The notes beneath the pieces are model-generated. The model did not search any database. It saw only the letters and a program-made list of their open reading frames with translations, and had not been told where the DNA came from. DNA of 64,000 bases from Bradyrhizobium jicamae. GTDB taxonomy: Bacteria; Pseudomonadota; Alphaproteobacteria; Rhizobiales; Xanthobacteraceae. The stretch is from contig NZ_JAFCJX010000027.1 of NCBI RefSeq assembly GCF_018130695.1, forward strand, positions 52,277 through 116,276, in the 5' to 3' direction. Numbering within the stretch: the stretch's first letter is position 1; every line of letters starts with the position of its first letter. Below, piece by piece: positions 1 through 9,261 of the stretch. Position numbers and translations under genes: made by a program.

Positions 1-88
1 TCAGCGCAGAGACACGCATAGCAACGCGCGCGGTACGCTCCTTGGAAAAGCCCTTGGTCAATTCCTTGAACGAGCGGTGCCCTGTCAT
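1..88 (-). CDS. Antitoxin of a HigBA-like toxin-antitoxin pair (C-terminal part beyond window)
   Basis: The first 29 residues are visible (MTGHRSFKELTKGFSKERTA...), then the frame runs off the window edge. A short basic N-terminus with SFKEL followed by an ER-rich helix is typical of XRE-type antitoxins encoded after HigB/Gp49 toxins; the helix-turn-helix itself would lie outside the window. The ATG overlaps the toxin stop codon as ATGA, so the two genes are translationally coupled. In this family the antitoxin binds the toxin and represses the shared promoter. The family call rests mainly on gene order and is moderately secure. Confidence 0.7.
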   Translation of the reverse strand, partial: MTGHRSFKELTKGFSKERTARVAMRVSAL

Positions 89-447
89 CGGATCAAGCCT
101 TCCTTCCGGATCTCTTCGATATAGACGTCGTAGAGCTTGTCTGCGACCGGGATCATCTGCTCGTAGAAGCGATCGTCGCCGGTCTTGTCACCACCGATCA
201 GCAGGATCGCGGTGCGACGCGGATCAAAGGCGTAGAACACGCGGATTGGCCTGCCACCGCTCTGCACCCGCAATTCACGCATGTGATCGTGCCTGGAATT
301 CGCGATCCCCGACGAATAGGGAAACGGCAGCTTTGGCCCGCGTTCTTCCAGAAGCGTCACGATTGCCGCGACGTCTTCCTGTTGTGCATCGGTGAGTTCG
401 TTCCACCAGACGCCGAACTCATCGGTGTTCTCGACACTCCAGGACAT
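85..447 (-). CDS. RelE/HigB-type (phage Gp49-like) toxin
   Basis: This 120-residue protein resembles the Gp49-like/HigB branch of RelE toxins, which are ribosome-dependent mRNA interferases. Family features visible are the early WWNEL segment, the GPKLPFPYS loop, the HMRELR strand and the RVFYAFDP core with basic residues. An in-frame ATG exists seven codons upstream (468), but it lies inside a perfect palindrome between a -35-like and a -10-like box. I therefore chose the ATG at 447, which sits five bases after the -10 box and would give a leaderless mRNA. The toxin precedes its antitoxin, the order usual for HigBA. Confidence 0.85.
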   Translation of the reverse strand: MSWSVENTDEFGVWWNELTDAQQEDVAAIVTLLEERGPKLPFPYSSGIANSRHDHMRELRVQSGGRPIRVFYAFDPRRTAILLIGGDKTGDDRFYEQMIPVADKLYDVYIEEIRKEGLIR

Positions 448-452
448 GAAGT

Positions 453-481
453 CATATATTCCATACATGGAATATCGTCAA
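453..481 (-). promoter_or_regulatory. Promoter and operator of the toxin-antitoxin operon
   Basis: Read on the minus strand, TTGACG (481-476) and TATATG (458-453) are separated by exactly 17 bases. The spacer is covered by a perfect 8-bp inverted repeat, ATATTCCA-N4-TGGAATAT (456-475). A dyad between the two promoter boxes is what an autorepressing toxin-antitoxin complex would need. The predicted start of transcription coincides with the ATG at 447. Inferred from sequence only. Confidence 0.6.
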
Positions 482-738
482 GACGCGTCGACCTGAAGTG
501 TTTCTGCCTCGATCGAAGCGCATCTACACCGAGGCACGCGAAGAGGTTCACTCGCACACACGCACTTCGCAGACCCGTTCGCCGAAGCTCGATCTTCAGG
601 GAACCCTCCCTACCGCACTGCATCAAATGACCAGGAAACAGGCAGAACCGATCAAAATCGCCGGGAAGCGGGCGTTTTGGGCCAAAATCGCCATCTATCC
701 AGCTGTTAGCAAACTGCTATCCTGTGCGACGCGGACAA
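482..738. other. Non-coding stretch between the toxin-antitoxin operon and cspA
   Basis: Together with the promoter to its left and the hairpin to its right, this region forms a gap of about 350 bp without a convincing gene. Open frames on both strands are short, Arg/Ser-rich and lack ribosome binding sites. The cspA promoter should lie here; TGCTATCCT at 715-723 could be an extended -10 box, but no good -35 box precedes it. Confidence 0.4.
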
Positions 739-760
739 GCCGGTTTGTGCGGGGACCGGC
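739..760 (+). promoter_or_regulatory. Leader hairpin upstream of cspA
   Basis: GCCGGT (739-744) pairs perfectly with ACCGGC (755-760) around a 10-base loop, followed by a T-rich stretch (GTCTGTTTTGATTTGATT) and then the cspA ribosome binding site. Cold-shock genes often have long structured leaders that refold with temperature. Whether this short hairpin does so is a guess; it could also be a weak terminator-like element. Confidence 0.3.
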
Positions 761-797
761 GGGTCTGTTTTGATTTGATTCCGCGGAGACGACTGGA

Positions 798-998
798 ATG
801 CCCAAAGGTACAGTGAAGTGGTTCAATCCGACCAAGGGTTATGGATTTATCCAGCCCGCATCGGGTGGCAAAGACATATTCGTGCATATTTCTGCAGTTC
901 AAAAGGCCGGCCTTCAGTCGCTGAATGAAGGCCAGTCGGTCGAATACGAAGAGATTGCAAATCGCGGCAAGACTTCGGCTGAGAACCTGAAGGTCTAG
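798..998 (+). CDS. cspA: CspA-family cold-shock protein
   Basis: This 66-residue single cold-shock domain is a small OB-fold protein that binds single-stranded RNA and DNA and melts mRNA structure. The N-terminal GTVKWFN motif, RNP1 (KGYGFI) and RNP2 (DIFVHI) are all present, and the length is normal for the family. A GGAG at 785-788 lies nine bases before the ATG. The gene stands alone, with a toxin-antitoxin operon to the left and a convergent TPR gene to the right. Bradyrhizobia carry several csp copies, so which paralogue this is cannot be said, nor whether it is cold-induced. Confidence 0.95.
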   Translation: MPKGTVKWFNPTKGYGFIQPASGGKDIFVHISAVQKAGLQSLNEGQSVEYEEIANRGKTSAENLKV

Positions 999-1134
999 CG
1001 CACGCGCTAGGCGACGGCGCACTCTCGGAGGTGATCCGGGAGTGGGGCCCGACAGATCAATCCCAGACAACGTGACGTTCGGCGGGGCGGGCACCGAGCC
1101 CGCGCGCCTCTATTTCATTTCCTGATTTGCGTTC

Positions 1135-3195
1135 TTACAGACAAGTACCCTGGCCGGCACCTCCGCACGGCACCTTCTTCGACAACTCCTGGATCTTCCG
1201 CTTGGATTCGGTCTGCGCCAGCGTATCGAACACGCTGGTCGGCGGAAGCTGCGTGGCCCTGCGGAAATCATCGGTCGCCTTGCCGGGATGCCCGAGCGCC
1301 TCATGCGCCTTGGCGCGGGCGAACAGGCTCTCCACCGTCTCCTTCTGCACGATCGCCCGGTCGAGATCCTCGATCGCCTTGCCGTAGTCGCGCATCGACG
1401 ACCAGACGATACCGCGCAGCGCCAGCGCGGCGAGGAAATTCGGCTTGGTGTTGAGGACGAAGTTGAGGTCCTTCATCGCATCATCCGGCTTCTTCAGCCC
1501 GAGATAGGCGCGCGCCCGCAGCACGTGGGCAAAGCTATCGTCGGGGGATCGCGCCACGATCTGGTCGAACGCCACCACCGCGCGATCGAACTGCGAGGAC
1601 GTCAGCATTGCAAAGGCGCGCCCGAGCTGGGCGGTTGGATTGGTCGGGCTCTTCTCCAGCACGGCGTTGATATCGACCAGCCCCTCGTCGGTGCGACCCT
1701 TCAGCATCAGCGCCAGCCCGCGCCAGGATTTGGCGAGGATGTCGGCCGGTGCCAGCGTCAGCGCCTTGTCGAAATCCAGCAGTGCCTTGTCGAACTGGTT
1801 CATGCTGAAATAGGCAAGCCCGCGCTCGGTGTAGGCGAGCGGCTCCTTGCCGTTCAGCTCGATCGAACGGTCATAGTCAGCGATGGCATCCTGCGCCTTG
1901 CCGGTGCCGGCCTTGGTGATGCCGCGGCCAAGATAGGCGAGCGAATTCTTGGGATCGAGGGTCAACGCGCGGTCAATGTCGGCATTCGCGGCGTCGAACT
2001 GACGGAGACCCGAGACGGTGATGGCGCGGAGCGCGAGCAACTGCGCATCGTCGGGCTTGAGCTTGAGCAGATCGTTGAGATCGTTGCGCGCCTCGTTGAG
2101 CCGGTTGAGCCGCAAATATGACAGCACGCGCAGCCGGAGCGCACCCTCGTTGCGGGGGTCGCCCGACAGCACCTGGTTGAGGCTGGTGATCGCGCCGGCA
2201 TAGTTGCCTATCGCGATGAGCTGCTTGGCCTGGTCGATCTGCTGGTTGGTCGAGGCCGTCGCGGGAGCCGCCGGGGGCGCGGCGGACGCGGCTGGAGCCG
2301 GCGCTGCCACCGCCGCCGGCGGGGTTCCGCTGCCGGCCTTCGCGAGCTCGGCCTGCATCGCGGCCGCCTGCTGGCGCTGCTGCTGCACTTCCTTGTTGTC
2401 GGGCGTGATTGACAACAGCTTGTCGAAATCGGCGATCGCCCGCGCATAGTCGCCTTTCGCGCTGAACAGCTGGCCGCGCGCGTAATAGGCGCCGCGCTCG
2501 GCCTGCGGGGCCTGGGCGATGGCGCGGGAGAAATCCTCGATCGCATGGTCGGAATCGCCCTTGCGGCGATAAGCCTGGCCGCGCCAGTAGAACGCGCCCG
2601 GTGTGTTCGGATTGATCGTGAGCGCGCTGTTGATGTCGCTCACGGCGGCATCGAGCTGTCCGGTCTCGACATGGGTGCGCGCGCGTCCGACATAGGCGGG
2701 GGCAAAATCCTGCCGCAGCGTGATCGCCTGCTCAAAATCGGCCAGCGCGTCGGCCCACGCGCGCTGATCGGCACGAAAATATCCGCGCCCGAGATACGCC
2801 GCGGCGTTCTTCGGCTCGAGCTCGACCGCGCGGTCGAAATCGGCGCGGGCCTTGTCAATCTTGCCCTGGCGCTGCAACGCATAGCCGCGGCTGAGCAGCG
2901 CGGGGACGAATTGCGGGTTGATCTGCAAAGCCGCATCGGCGTCGGCCGCCGCCAAATCGAGCTTGCCTCTGTTGTTGTAGAGCCGCGCGCGGGCCGCATG
3001 GGCCCTGGTGCGGTCGTCAGCCGAGCGGGATGCATCATTGATGATCGATGAGCAGGCCGCTTCGACCTTGTCGATGGCCTGCCCAGTGCAATCCTCGACG
3101 TCGCCGGCGCGCGCTGGCGTCCAAGGCATCGCAAGCACCAGCGTGATCGCCAGCAATGAATGGAAACAGGCGAAACGAATTGGACGAGAAAGCAT
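1135..3195 (-). CDS. Exported tetratricopeptide-repeat protein
   Basis: The 686-residue protein begins with a signal peptide (basic start, hydrophobic core, cleavage near PARAG) and is otherwise built of about sixteen TPR units. Six repeats form one block (roughly residues 65-265); a Gln/Ala/Pro-rich linker follows (about 270-320), then ten more repeats. TPR superhelices are protein-interaction scaffolds; an exported one probably works in the periplasm or at the outer membrane. Cys pairs occur near both the mature N-terminus (DCTGQ, ACSS) and the C-terminus (PCGGAGQGTCL), so a disulfide-stabilised fold is possible. Its partners are unknown. It stands alone, convergent with cspA. Confidence 0.85.
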   Translation of the reverse strand: MLSRPIRFACFHSLLAITLVLAMPWTPARAGDVEDCTGQAIDKVEAACSSIINDASRSADDRTRAHAARARLYNNRGKLDLAAADADAALQINPQFVPALLSRGYALQRQGKIDKARADFDRAVELEPKNAAAYLGRGYFRADQRAWADALADFEQAITLRQDFAPAYVGRARTHVETGQLDAAVSDINSALTINPNTPGAFYWRGQAYRRKGDSDHAIEDFSRAIAQAPQAERGAYYARGQLFSAKGDYARAIADFDKLLSITPDNKEVQQQRQQAAAMQAELAKAGSGTPPAAVAAPAPAASAAPPAAPATASTNQQIDQAKQLIAIGNYAGAITSLNQVLSGDPRNEGALRLRVLSYLRLNRLNEARNDLNDLLKLKPDDAQLLALRAITVSGLRQFDAANADIDRALTLDPKNSLAYLGRGITKAGTGKAQDAIADYDRSIELNGKEPLAYTERGLAYFSMNQFDKALLDFDKALTLAPADILAKSWRGLALMLKGRTDEGLVDINAVLEKSPTNPTAQLGRAFAMLTSSQFDRAVVAFDQIVARSPDDSFAHVLRARAYLGLKKPDDAMKDLNFVLNTKPNFLAALALRGIVWSSMRDYGKAIEDLDRAIVQKETVESLFARAKAHEALGHPGKATDDFRRATQLPPTSVFDTLAQTESKRKIQELSKKVPCGGAGQGTCL

Positions 3196-3286
3196 GCGCT
3201 GATCCCGGCATTGATCGGATTTATCCCTACAATCAATGCGGGTGGAACGCCACGCTGCCCGACCGGACGGCGGTCAATTCAGCCGA

Positions 3287-3937
3287 TCAATCTTCCGTCA
3301 CCCATTGTGCGACGGGCATGACATCGGGCGGCTGCAGGTAACCGCGCGGCCAGAGATCGACCGCCCAATCCACCTTGGTGGCGCGCTCGGTCACGACGGC
3401 GGTGTTGTGCGGCGTCTGCACCAGCGAATATCCGCGATAGCGGGGATCGCCGACATTGTGAAATTTGAACAGACCCCATTCCTGCAGCACCAGCAGCAGG
3501 CTCGTGGTGTTGCGGGTCGTATCCCAGCAATCGTAGTTGTGCTTGTCGTCGAAATAGCGGAAGTCGGCCTTGGCGACGCGCTTGTCGGTGCCGAGGATCG
3601 GCCCCATGTGGCGATCGAGCCAGATCACCGCCTTCTGCATCGCGCCGCGCTCCGCAGCGGCATTGGCGCGTCCGGCCGTCATGATCTTGGTCAGCGCGGC
3701 CTTGTCGGCGGCCGTGAAATCGAGCATTTGGCGGCGCCGGCAGACGAAGCCGTAACACACCGTCATGGTGGAGGCCGTTGGCGGATAGATCGACACCGAT
3801 GTGTAGAGCTGGCTCTGCCCGGCGCTGAGTTCGGCCGCCTGAGCCGACATGGGCCATGACAGCACGGCGACCGCGAGCGCGGCCGCGAGTTGCAGTCGCG
3901 ACGTTCCCCTCCGTATCGGCTGTTCGGCGTCCTTCAT
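3287..3937 (-). CDS. Exported protein of unknown function
   Basis: The 216-residue product has a signal peptide ending near SAQAAELS. I recognise no catalytic motif. The mature part has several aromatic and Cys residues (VCYGFVCRRRQMLDF, NYDCWDTTRN), a conserved-looking WLDRHMGPILGTDKRVAKADF stretch, and a Trp-rich C-terminus (DWAVDLWPRGYLQPP). I recall similar uncharacterised proteins in rhizobia. The ribosome binding site lies in the 3' arm of a hairpin just before the start. The gene is transcribed away from putR's left end, with no obvious operon partner. Confidence 0.75.
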   Translation of the reverse strand: MKDAEQPIRRGTSRLQLAAALAVAVLSWPMSAQAAELSAGQSQLYTSVSIYPPTASTMTVCYGFVCRRRQMLDFTAADKAALTKIMTAGRANAAAERGAMQKAVIWLDRHMGPILGTDKRVAKADFRYFDDKHNYDCWDTTRNTTSLLLVLQEWGLFKFHNVGDPRYRGYSLVQTPHNTAVVTERATKVDWAVDLWPRGYLQPPDVMPVAQWVTED

Positions 3938-3941
3938 GTTC

Positions 3942-3962
3942 CCTGCCCTACTTGGGGGCAGG
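3942..3962 (-). promoter_or_regulatory. Hairpin covering the ribosome binding site of the exported protein gene
   Basis: On the minus strand CCTGCCC (3962-3956) pairs perfectly with GGGCAGG (3948-3942) across a seven-base loop. The right arm contains the likely Shine-Dalgarno bases, and the ATG follows four bases later. If it forms in the mRNA, it would hide the ribosome binding site. No ligand or temperature response can be deduced. Confidence 0.35.
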
Positions 3963-4028
3963 ATTACCGCGCCGCGGTGATGATGCCAATACGCCGCCCG
4001 CGAGCCTGTGGATCACATCAGGCCGATG

Positions 4029-4493
4029 TCAGCCGACCGGCAGCGGCGCGTCGCGCTTGACCTCTTCCATCACGGCGTAGGTTCGCGTCTCGCGCACGCC
4101 CGGCAGCGCCAGCAGGGTCTGGCCGAGGAACCGGCGGTAGGCCGTCATGTTGGCGACGCGCGCCTTGATGAGATAGTCGAAGCCGCCGGCCACCATGTGG
4201 CACTCCAGCACCTCAGGCGCGGTCTGCACGGCGCGGGCAAACCGCTCGAACACATCGGGCGTGGTCTTGTCCAGGAGCACCTCGACAAACACCAGCAGCC
4301 CGAGCCCGAGTCGGTGCGGATTGAGCCGGGCGCCATAGCCCTCGACAAACCCGTCGCGCTGCAGCCGCTTGAGCCGCTCGCCGACCGAGGTCGGCGACAG
4401 CCCGATCCGCTCCGCCAGCTCGACATTGGCGATCCGGCCATCCCCTTGCAAAATCGAGAGGATTTTGCGGTCAATCTTGTCGATACCCGTCAT
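4029..4493 (-). CDS. putR: Lrp/AsnC-family regulator, probable proline-responsive PutR
   Basis: The 154-residue protein has the Lrp layout: an N-terminal winged helix-turn-helix (IDRKILSILQGDGRI...LAERIGLSPTSVGERLKRLQ, residues 6-50) and a C-terminal ligand-binding/oligomerisation (RAM) domain (about 65-145). It is divergent from putA across a 115-bp gap. In alphaproteobacteria Lrp-type PutR activates putA in response to proline, which fits because this PutA has no DNA-binding domain of its own. The start at 4493 keeps the canonical MxxIDKIDRKIL beginning. Identification as PutR rests on family plus position. Confidence 0.88.
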   Translation of the reverse strand: MTGIDKIDRKILSILQGDGRIANVELAERIGLSPTSVGERLKRLQRDGFVEGYGARLNPHRLGLGLLVFVEVLLDKTTPDVFERFARAVQTAPEVLECHMVAGGFDYLIKARVANMTAYRRFLGQTLLALPGVRETRTYAVMEEVKRDAPLPVG

Positions 4494-4511
4494 ACATCCG
4501 GCAATTCTTTA

Positions 4512-4537
4512 TTTTGTCCTGATTTTCTAAGGCAAAA
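4512..4537. promoter_or_regulatory. Candidate PutR operator in the putR-putA divergent region
   Basis: TTTTG (4512-4516) and CAAAA (4533-4537) form an AT-rich dyad with 16 bases between, set in the most AT-rich part of the 115-bp intergenic region. Lrp-type regulators favour AT-rich dyads of about this size. The position, roughly 70 bp upstream of the putA start, suits activation of putA or autoregulation of putR. Inference only. Confidence 0.35.
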
Positions 4538-4608
4538 CTGCTATCTTGTCTATCGAACAACGGAATACGTGCGCGTATGGGTTCCCGGACCAGCCCAGAG
4601 GACCTGCC

Positions 4609-7600
4609 ATGCCGGATCACGATCGCCTGCCCCCGCTCTTCAGTGCACCCTATGCGCCTGACGATTCCGCGATCGCCGCGCGCCTGCTGCGCGACGGCCA
4701 TCTGGGCGCCGAGCAGGAAGCGCGGATCGACCGCAGCGCGACGCGGTTGATCGAGGCGGTCAGGGCCAATGACGATCCGATCGGCGGCGTCGAGGACATG
4801 CTGCGGGAGTTCGCGCTCTCCACCAAGGAGGGGCTGGCGCTGATGGTGCTGGCGGAAGCGCTGCTGCGCGTGCCGGATGCGCGCACGGCGGATCAGTTCA
4901 TCGAGGACAAGCTCGGCCAGGGCGACTTCGTCCATCACGAGACCAAGTCGAGCGCGTTCCTGGTCAATGCCTCGGCCTGGGCGCTCGGCATGTCCGCACG
5001 CGTCATCCAGCCCGGCGAGACGCCGCAGGGCACAATCGGGCGTCTGACAAAACGGCTCGGCGCGCCGGCGGTGCGCGCGGCGACGCGACAGGCGATGCGA
5101 CTGATGGGCAGCCATTTCGTGCTCGGCGAGACCATCGAGGCGGCGCTCGATCGTGCGCAGGCGCATTCAGACAGTGCGCCGCGCTATTCCTTCGACATGC
5201 TCGGCGAAGGCGCGCGAACGGCCGAGGATGCCGTGCGCTATTTCGAATCGTATGCGCGCGCGATCGACGCGATCGGCAAGGCCGCCGGCAAGCGTCCCCT
5301 ACCCGACCGCCCCGGCATCTCCGTGAAGTTGTCGGCGCTGCATCCGCGCTACGAGGCGGTCAGCCATGGTCGCGTGATGCGCGAGCTGGTGCCGCGGCTG
5401 ATCGATCTCGCCGGCCGCGCCAAGAGTTTTGACCTCAATTTCACCGTCGATGCCGAAGAGGCCGACCGGCTGGAATTGTCGCTCGACGTCATCGCCGCAG
5501 CCTTCGCCGATCCCTCGCTCACCGGCTGGGACGGCTTTGGGCTTGCGATCCAGGCCTATCAGAAGCGTGCCGGTGACGTGATCGACCATGTCGACGCGCT
5601 GGCACGCTCGCTGAACCGGCGGATGATGGTGCGGCTGGTCAAGGGCGCCTATTGGGACACCGAGATCAAGCGCGCGCAGGAGCGCGGGCTGGCCGGCTAT
5701 CCCGTGTTCACGCGCAAGGCTATGACCGATCTCAACTACATCACGTGCGCGCGAAAACTGCTGGCGTTGCGGCCGCGGCTGTTCCCGCAATTCGCCACCC
5801 ACAACGCGTTGACGGTCGCGACCATCCTCGAACTCGCCGACAAGCCTGAGAGCTTCGAGTTCCAGCGCCTGCATGGCATGGGCGAGGCGCTTTATGCGCA
5901 GCTCGCGGCAGACCGCCCGGAGATTGCCTACCGCACCTATGCCCCGGTCGGCAGCCACCGCGACCTGCTTGCCTATCTGGTGCGGCGGCTGCTCGAGAAC
6001 GGCGCCAATTCGTCCTTTGTCGCACTGGCGGCGGACATGTCGGTGCCAATGTCGACGCTGCTGCGCCGACCGGCCGATGTGATCGGCACCGCCAACAAGG
6101 CGTCCCATGCCGACATTCCGCTGCCGGCCGATCTCTACCGGCCGCAGCGCACGAACTCTGGGGGTATCGAGTTCGGCGAGCGCGCGGCGCTGGACAAGCT
6201 TCTGACGGCAGTCGCAGGCGAGCGCGCGCGTACAATGCCATCAGTCGGCATGGCGAATGCTGAGCAGGCCACGGCCGCGATTGCAGCCGCGCGGCAAGGT
6301 TTTAAGGCGTGGAACGCGACGCCTGCGGCGCGGCGCGCCGACATCCTGGAGAAGGCTGCCGATCTGCTGGAGCAGCGCCGCGCGCATTTCCTCGCACTGC
6401 TGCAGAGCGAAGGCGGCAAGACAATCGACGACGCGCTCTCGGAAGTCCGAGAAGCCGTCGATTTCTGCCGTTACTATGCGGCACTCGGGCGCAAGGTTTT
6501 TGGCGAGGGCGAGGCGATGCCCGGCCCGACCGGCGAGAGCAACGTGCTGGCGCTGCGCGGCCGCGGCGTGTTCGTTGCGATCTCGCCGTGGAATTTCCCG
6601 CTGGCGATTTTCCTGGGACAGGTCACGGCGGCGCTGATGGCCGGCAATGCCGTGGTCGCAAAACCTGCCGAGCAGACGCCGCTGATCGCTGCCGAAGCGG
6701 TCCGCCTGCTGCACGAAGCCGGCGTTGCGAGCTCCGCGCTGCATCTGGTCCAGGGCGACGGCGCGATCGGCGCCGCGCTGGTCGCGCATCCCGCCATCGC
6801 CGGCGTCGTCTTCACCGGCTCGACCGAGGTGGCGCGCGCGATCAACCGGACGCTCGCCGCCAAGGACGGCCCGATCGTGCCGCTGATCGCGGAGACCGGC
6901 GGCATCAATGCGATGATCGTCGACGCGACCGCGCTGCCCGAGCAGGTCGCCGACGACGTCGTGACCTCGGCGTTCCGCTCGGCCGGCCAGCGCTGCTCGG
7001 CGCTGCGGCTCCTGTTCGTGCAGGATGACGTCGCCGACCGCATGATCGAGATGATCGCGGGCGCCGCGCGCGAGTTGAAGATCGGCGATCCCGCCGACGC
7101 TTCCGTTCACATCGGCCCGGTGATCGATGCCGAGGCCAAGCAGCGGCTGGATGCGCATATCGAACGGATGAAGCGGGGCGCGCGCGTACATCTTGCCGGC
7201 ACCGTGCCTGCCGGCAATTTCGTCACGCCGCATATCTTCGAGCTCGCCAATGCTGGCCAGCTCACCGAAGAGGTGTTCGGGCCGGTCCTGCACGTGGTGC
7301 GCTATCGCGCCGACAAGCTCGGCGATGTGCTGACGGCGATCGAAGCAACCGGCTTTGGACTGACGCTCGGCATCCATTCGCGCATCGACGACACGATCGA
7401 GGACGTGATCGATCGCCTGCAGGTCGGCAACATCTATGTCAACCGCAACATGATCGGCGCCGTGGTCGGCGTGCAGCCGTTCGGCGGCAGCGGTCTCTCC
7501 GGCACCGGCCCGAAGGCCGGCGGCCCGCATTATCTGGCACGGTTCGCGACCGAGCAGACGGTGACCATCAACACCGCGGCCGCCGGCGGCAATGCGGCGC

Positions 7601-7620
7601 TGATGGCGGGGATGGAGTAA
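4609..7620 (+). CDS. putA: Bifunctional proline dehydrogenase / L-glutamate-gamma-semialdehyde dehydrogenase
   Basis: PutA oxidises proline to pyrroline-5-carboxylate with FAD and then, after hydrolysis, to glutamate with NAD+. The 1003-residue protein starts directly with the proline dehydrogenase arm, with no ribbon-helix-helix domain, so it is a type-A PutA. The proline dehydrogenase barrel covers about residues 120-470 (SVKLSALHPRY near 240, VRLVKGAYWD, RTYAPVGSH). The aldehyde dehydrogenase follows from about 510, with SPWNFPLAIF near 660, FTGSTEVA, catalytic Glu762 (ETGG) and Cys796 (GQRCSALR). An upstream in-frame start exists at 4546, but AGAGGA at 4597-4602 places the start at 4609. 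Confidence 0.97.
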   Translation: MPDHDRLPPLFSAPYAPDDSAIAARLLRDGHLGAEQEARIDRSATRLIEAVRANDDPIGGVEDMLREFALSTKEGLALMVLAEALLRVPDARTADQFIEDKLGQGDFVHHETKSSAFLVNASAWALGMSARVIQPGETPQGTIGRLTKRLGAPAVRAATRQAMRLMGSHFVLGETIEAALDRAQAHSDSAPRYSFDMLGEGARTAEDAVRYFESYARAIDAIGKAAGKRPLPDRPGISVKLSALHPRYEAVSHGRVMRELVPRLIDLAGRAKSFDLNFTVDAEEADRLELSLDVIAAAFADPSLTGWDGFGLAIQAYQKRAGDVIDHVDALARSLNRRMMVRLVKGAYWDTEIKRAQERGLAGYPVFTRKAMTDLNYITCARKLLALRPRLFPQFATHNALTVATILELADKPESFEFQRLHGMGEALYAQLAADRPEIAYRTYAPVGSHRDLLAYLVRRLLENGANSSFVALAADMSVPMSTLLRRPADVIGTANKASHADIPLPADLYRPQRTNSGGIEFGERAALDKLLTAVAGERARTMPSVGMANAEQATAAIAAARQGFKAWNATPAARRADILEKAADLLEQRRAHFLALLQSEGGKTIDDALSEVREAVDFCRYYAALGRKVFGEGEAMPGPTGESNVLALRGRGVFVAISPWNFPLAIFLGQVTAALMAGNAVVAKPAEQTPLIAAEAVRLLHEAGVASSALHLVQGDGAIGAALVAHPAIAGVVFTGSTEVARAINRTLAAKDGPIVPLIAETGGINAMIVDATALPEQVADDVVTSAFRSAGQRCSALRLLFVQDDVADRMIEMIAGAARELKIGDPADASVHIGPVIDAEAKQRLDAHIERMKRGARVHLAGTVPAGNFVTPHIFELANAGQLTEEVFGPVLHVVRYRADKLGDVLTAIEATGFGLTLGIHSRIDDTIEDVIDRLQVGNIYVNRNMIGAVVGVQPFGGSGLSGTGPKAGGPHYLARFATEQTVTINTAAAGGNAALMAGME

Positions 7621-7630
7621 GCCACACCGC

Positions 7631-7715
7631 GTAGGGTGGGCAAAGGCGCGCAGCGACGTGCCCACCATTCACGGCGTGCTCCGATGGTGGGCACGCTACG
7701 CTTTGCCCACCCTAC
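7631..7715. repeat. Palindromic intergenic repeat, GTAGGGTGGGCAAAG family (copy 1)
   Basis: Perfect 15-bp arms, GTAGGGTGGGCAAAG (7631-7645) and CTTTGCCCACCCTAC (7701-7715), enclose a second pair (GTGCCCACCAT and ATGGTGGGCAC). A related copy occurs at 26033-26148. The element lies directly after putA and may also act as a transcription stop or mRNA stabiliser. Dispersed palindromes like this are common in bradyrhizobia. Confidence 0.85.
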
Positions 7716-7854
7716 AAGTCATGGCCCTAGGCGAGAAAGTGCCGTTGCATCGCCGCGCCGAGATGGGTCAAATGCCTGATAGCGCGGGATCATCGTGAGC
7801 GATAATTCCAGCCACCGGAAAAACACCAACAAGCGTCGCGGGAGCCACGGCATC

Positions 7855-9060
<1,206 letters not shown>

Positions 9061-9090
9061 CCCCCTCGCCACACTGACGCTATCTCTTTC

Positions 9091-9230
9091 CCTTCTCCCC
9101 GCGTGCGGGGAGAAGGTCAGGATGAGGGGGAGCCTCCGCGAGGTCGGTGACAGACGGGCTCGCGGAGGCTCCCCCTCACCCGGATCGCATCTACGATGCG
9201 ATCCGGCCTCTCCCCGCAAGCGGGGCGAGG
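9091..9230. repeat. Multi-hairpin intergenic repeat (CTTCTCCCC family)
   Basis: Three nested or consecutive palindromes are visible: CCTTCTCCCC-GCGTGC-GGGGAGAAGG (9091-9116), an inverted pair GAGGGGGAGCCTCCGCGAG / CTCGCGGAGGCTCCCCCTC (9124-9177), and CGGATCGCATC-TAC-GATGCGATCCG (9181-9205), then CCTCTCCCCGC...GCGGGGCGAGG. It fills the gap between the CoA-transferase and GST genes. A relative lies at 42331-42459. Confidence 0.8.
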
Positions 9231-9261
9231 CGAATATCCCGCCGACAACGAAAGCTTGAAG

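Noticed and set aside
995..1010. CTAGCGC-AC-GCGCTAG palindrome just after cspA as a terminator
   Set aside because: The loop would be only two to four bases and no T-run follows.
1087..1103. GCGGGC-ACCGA-GCCCGC hairpin between convergent cspA and TPR genes
   Set aside because: Followed only by a broken T-stretch (TCTATTTCATTT); too weak to list as a terminator.
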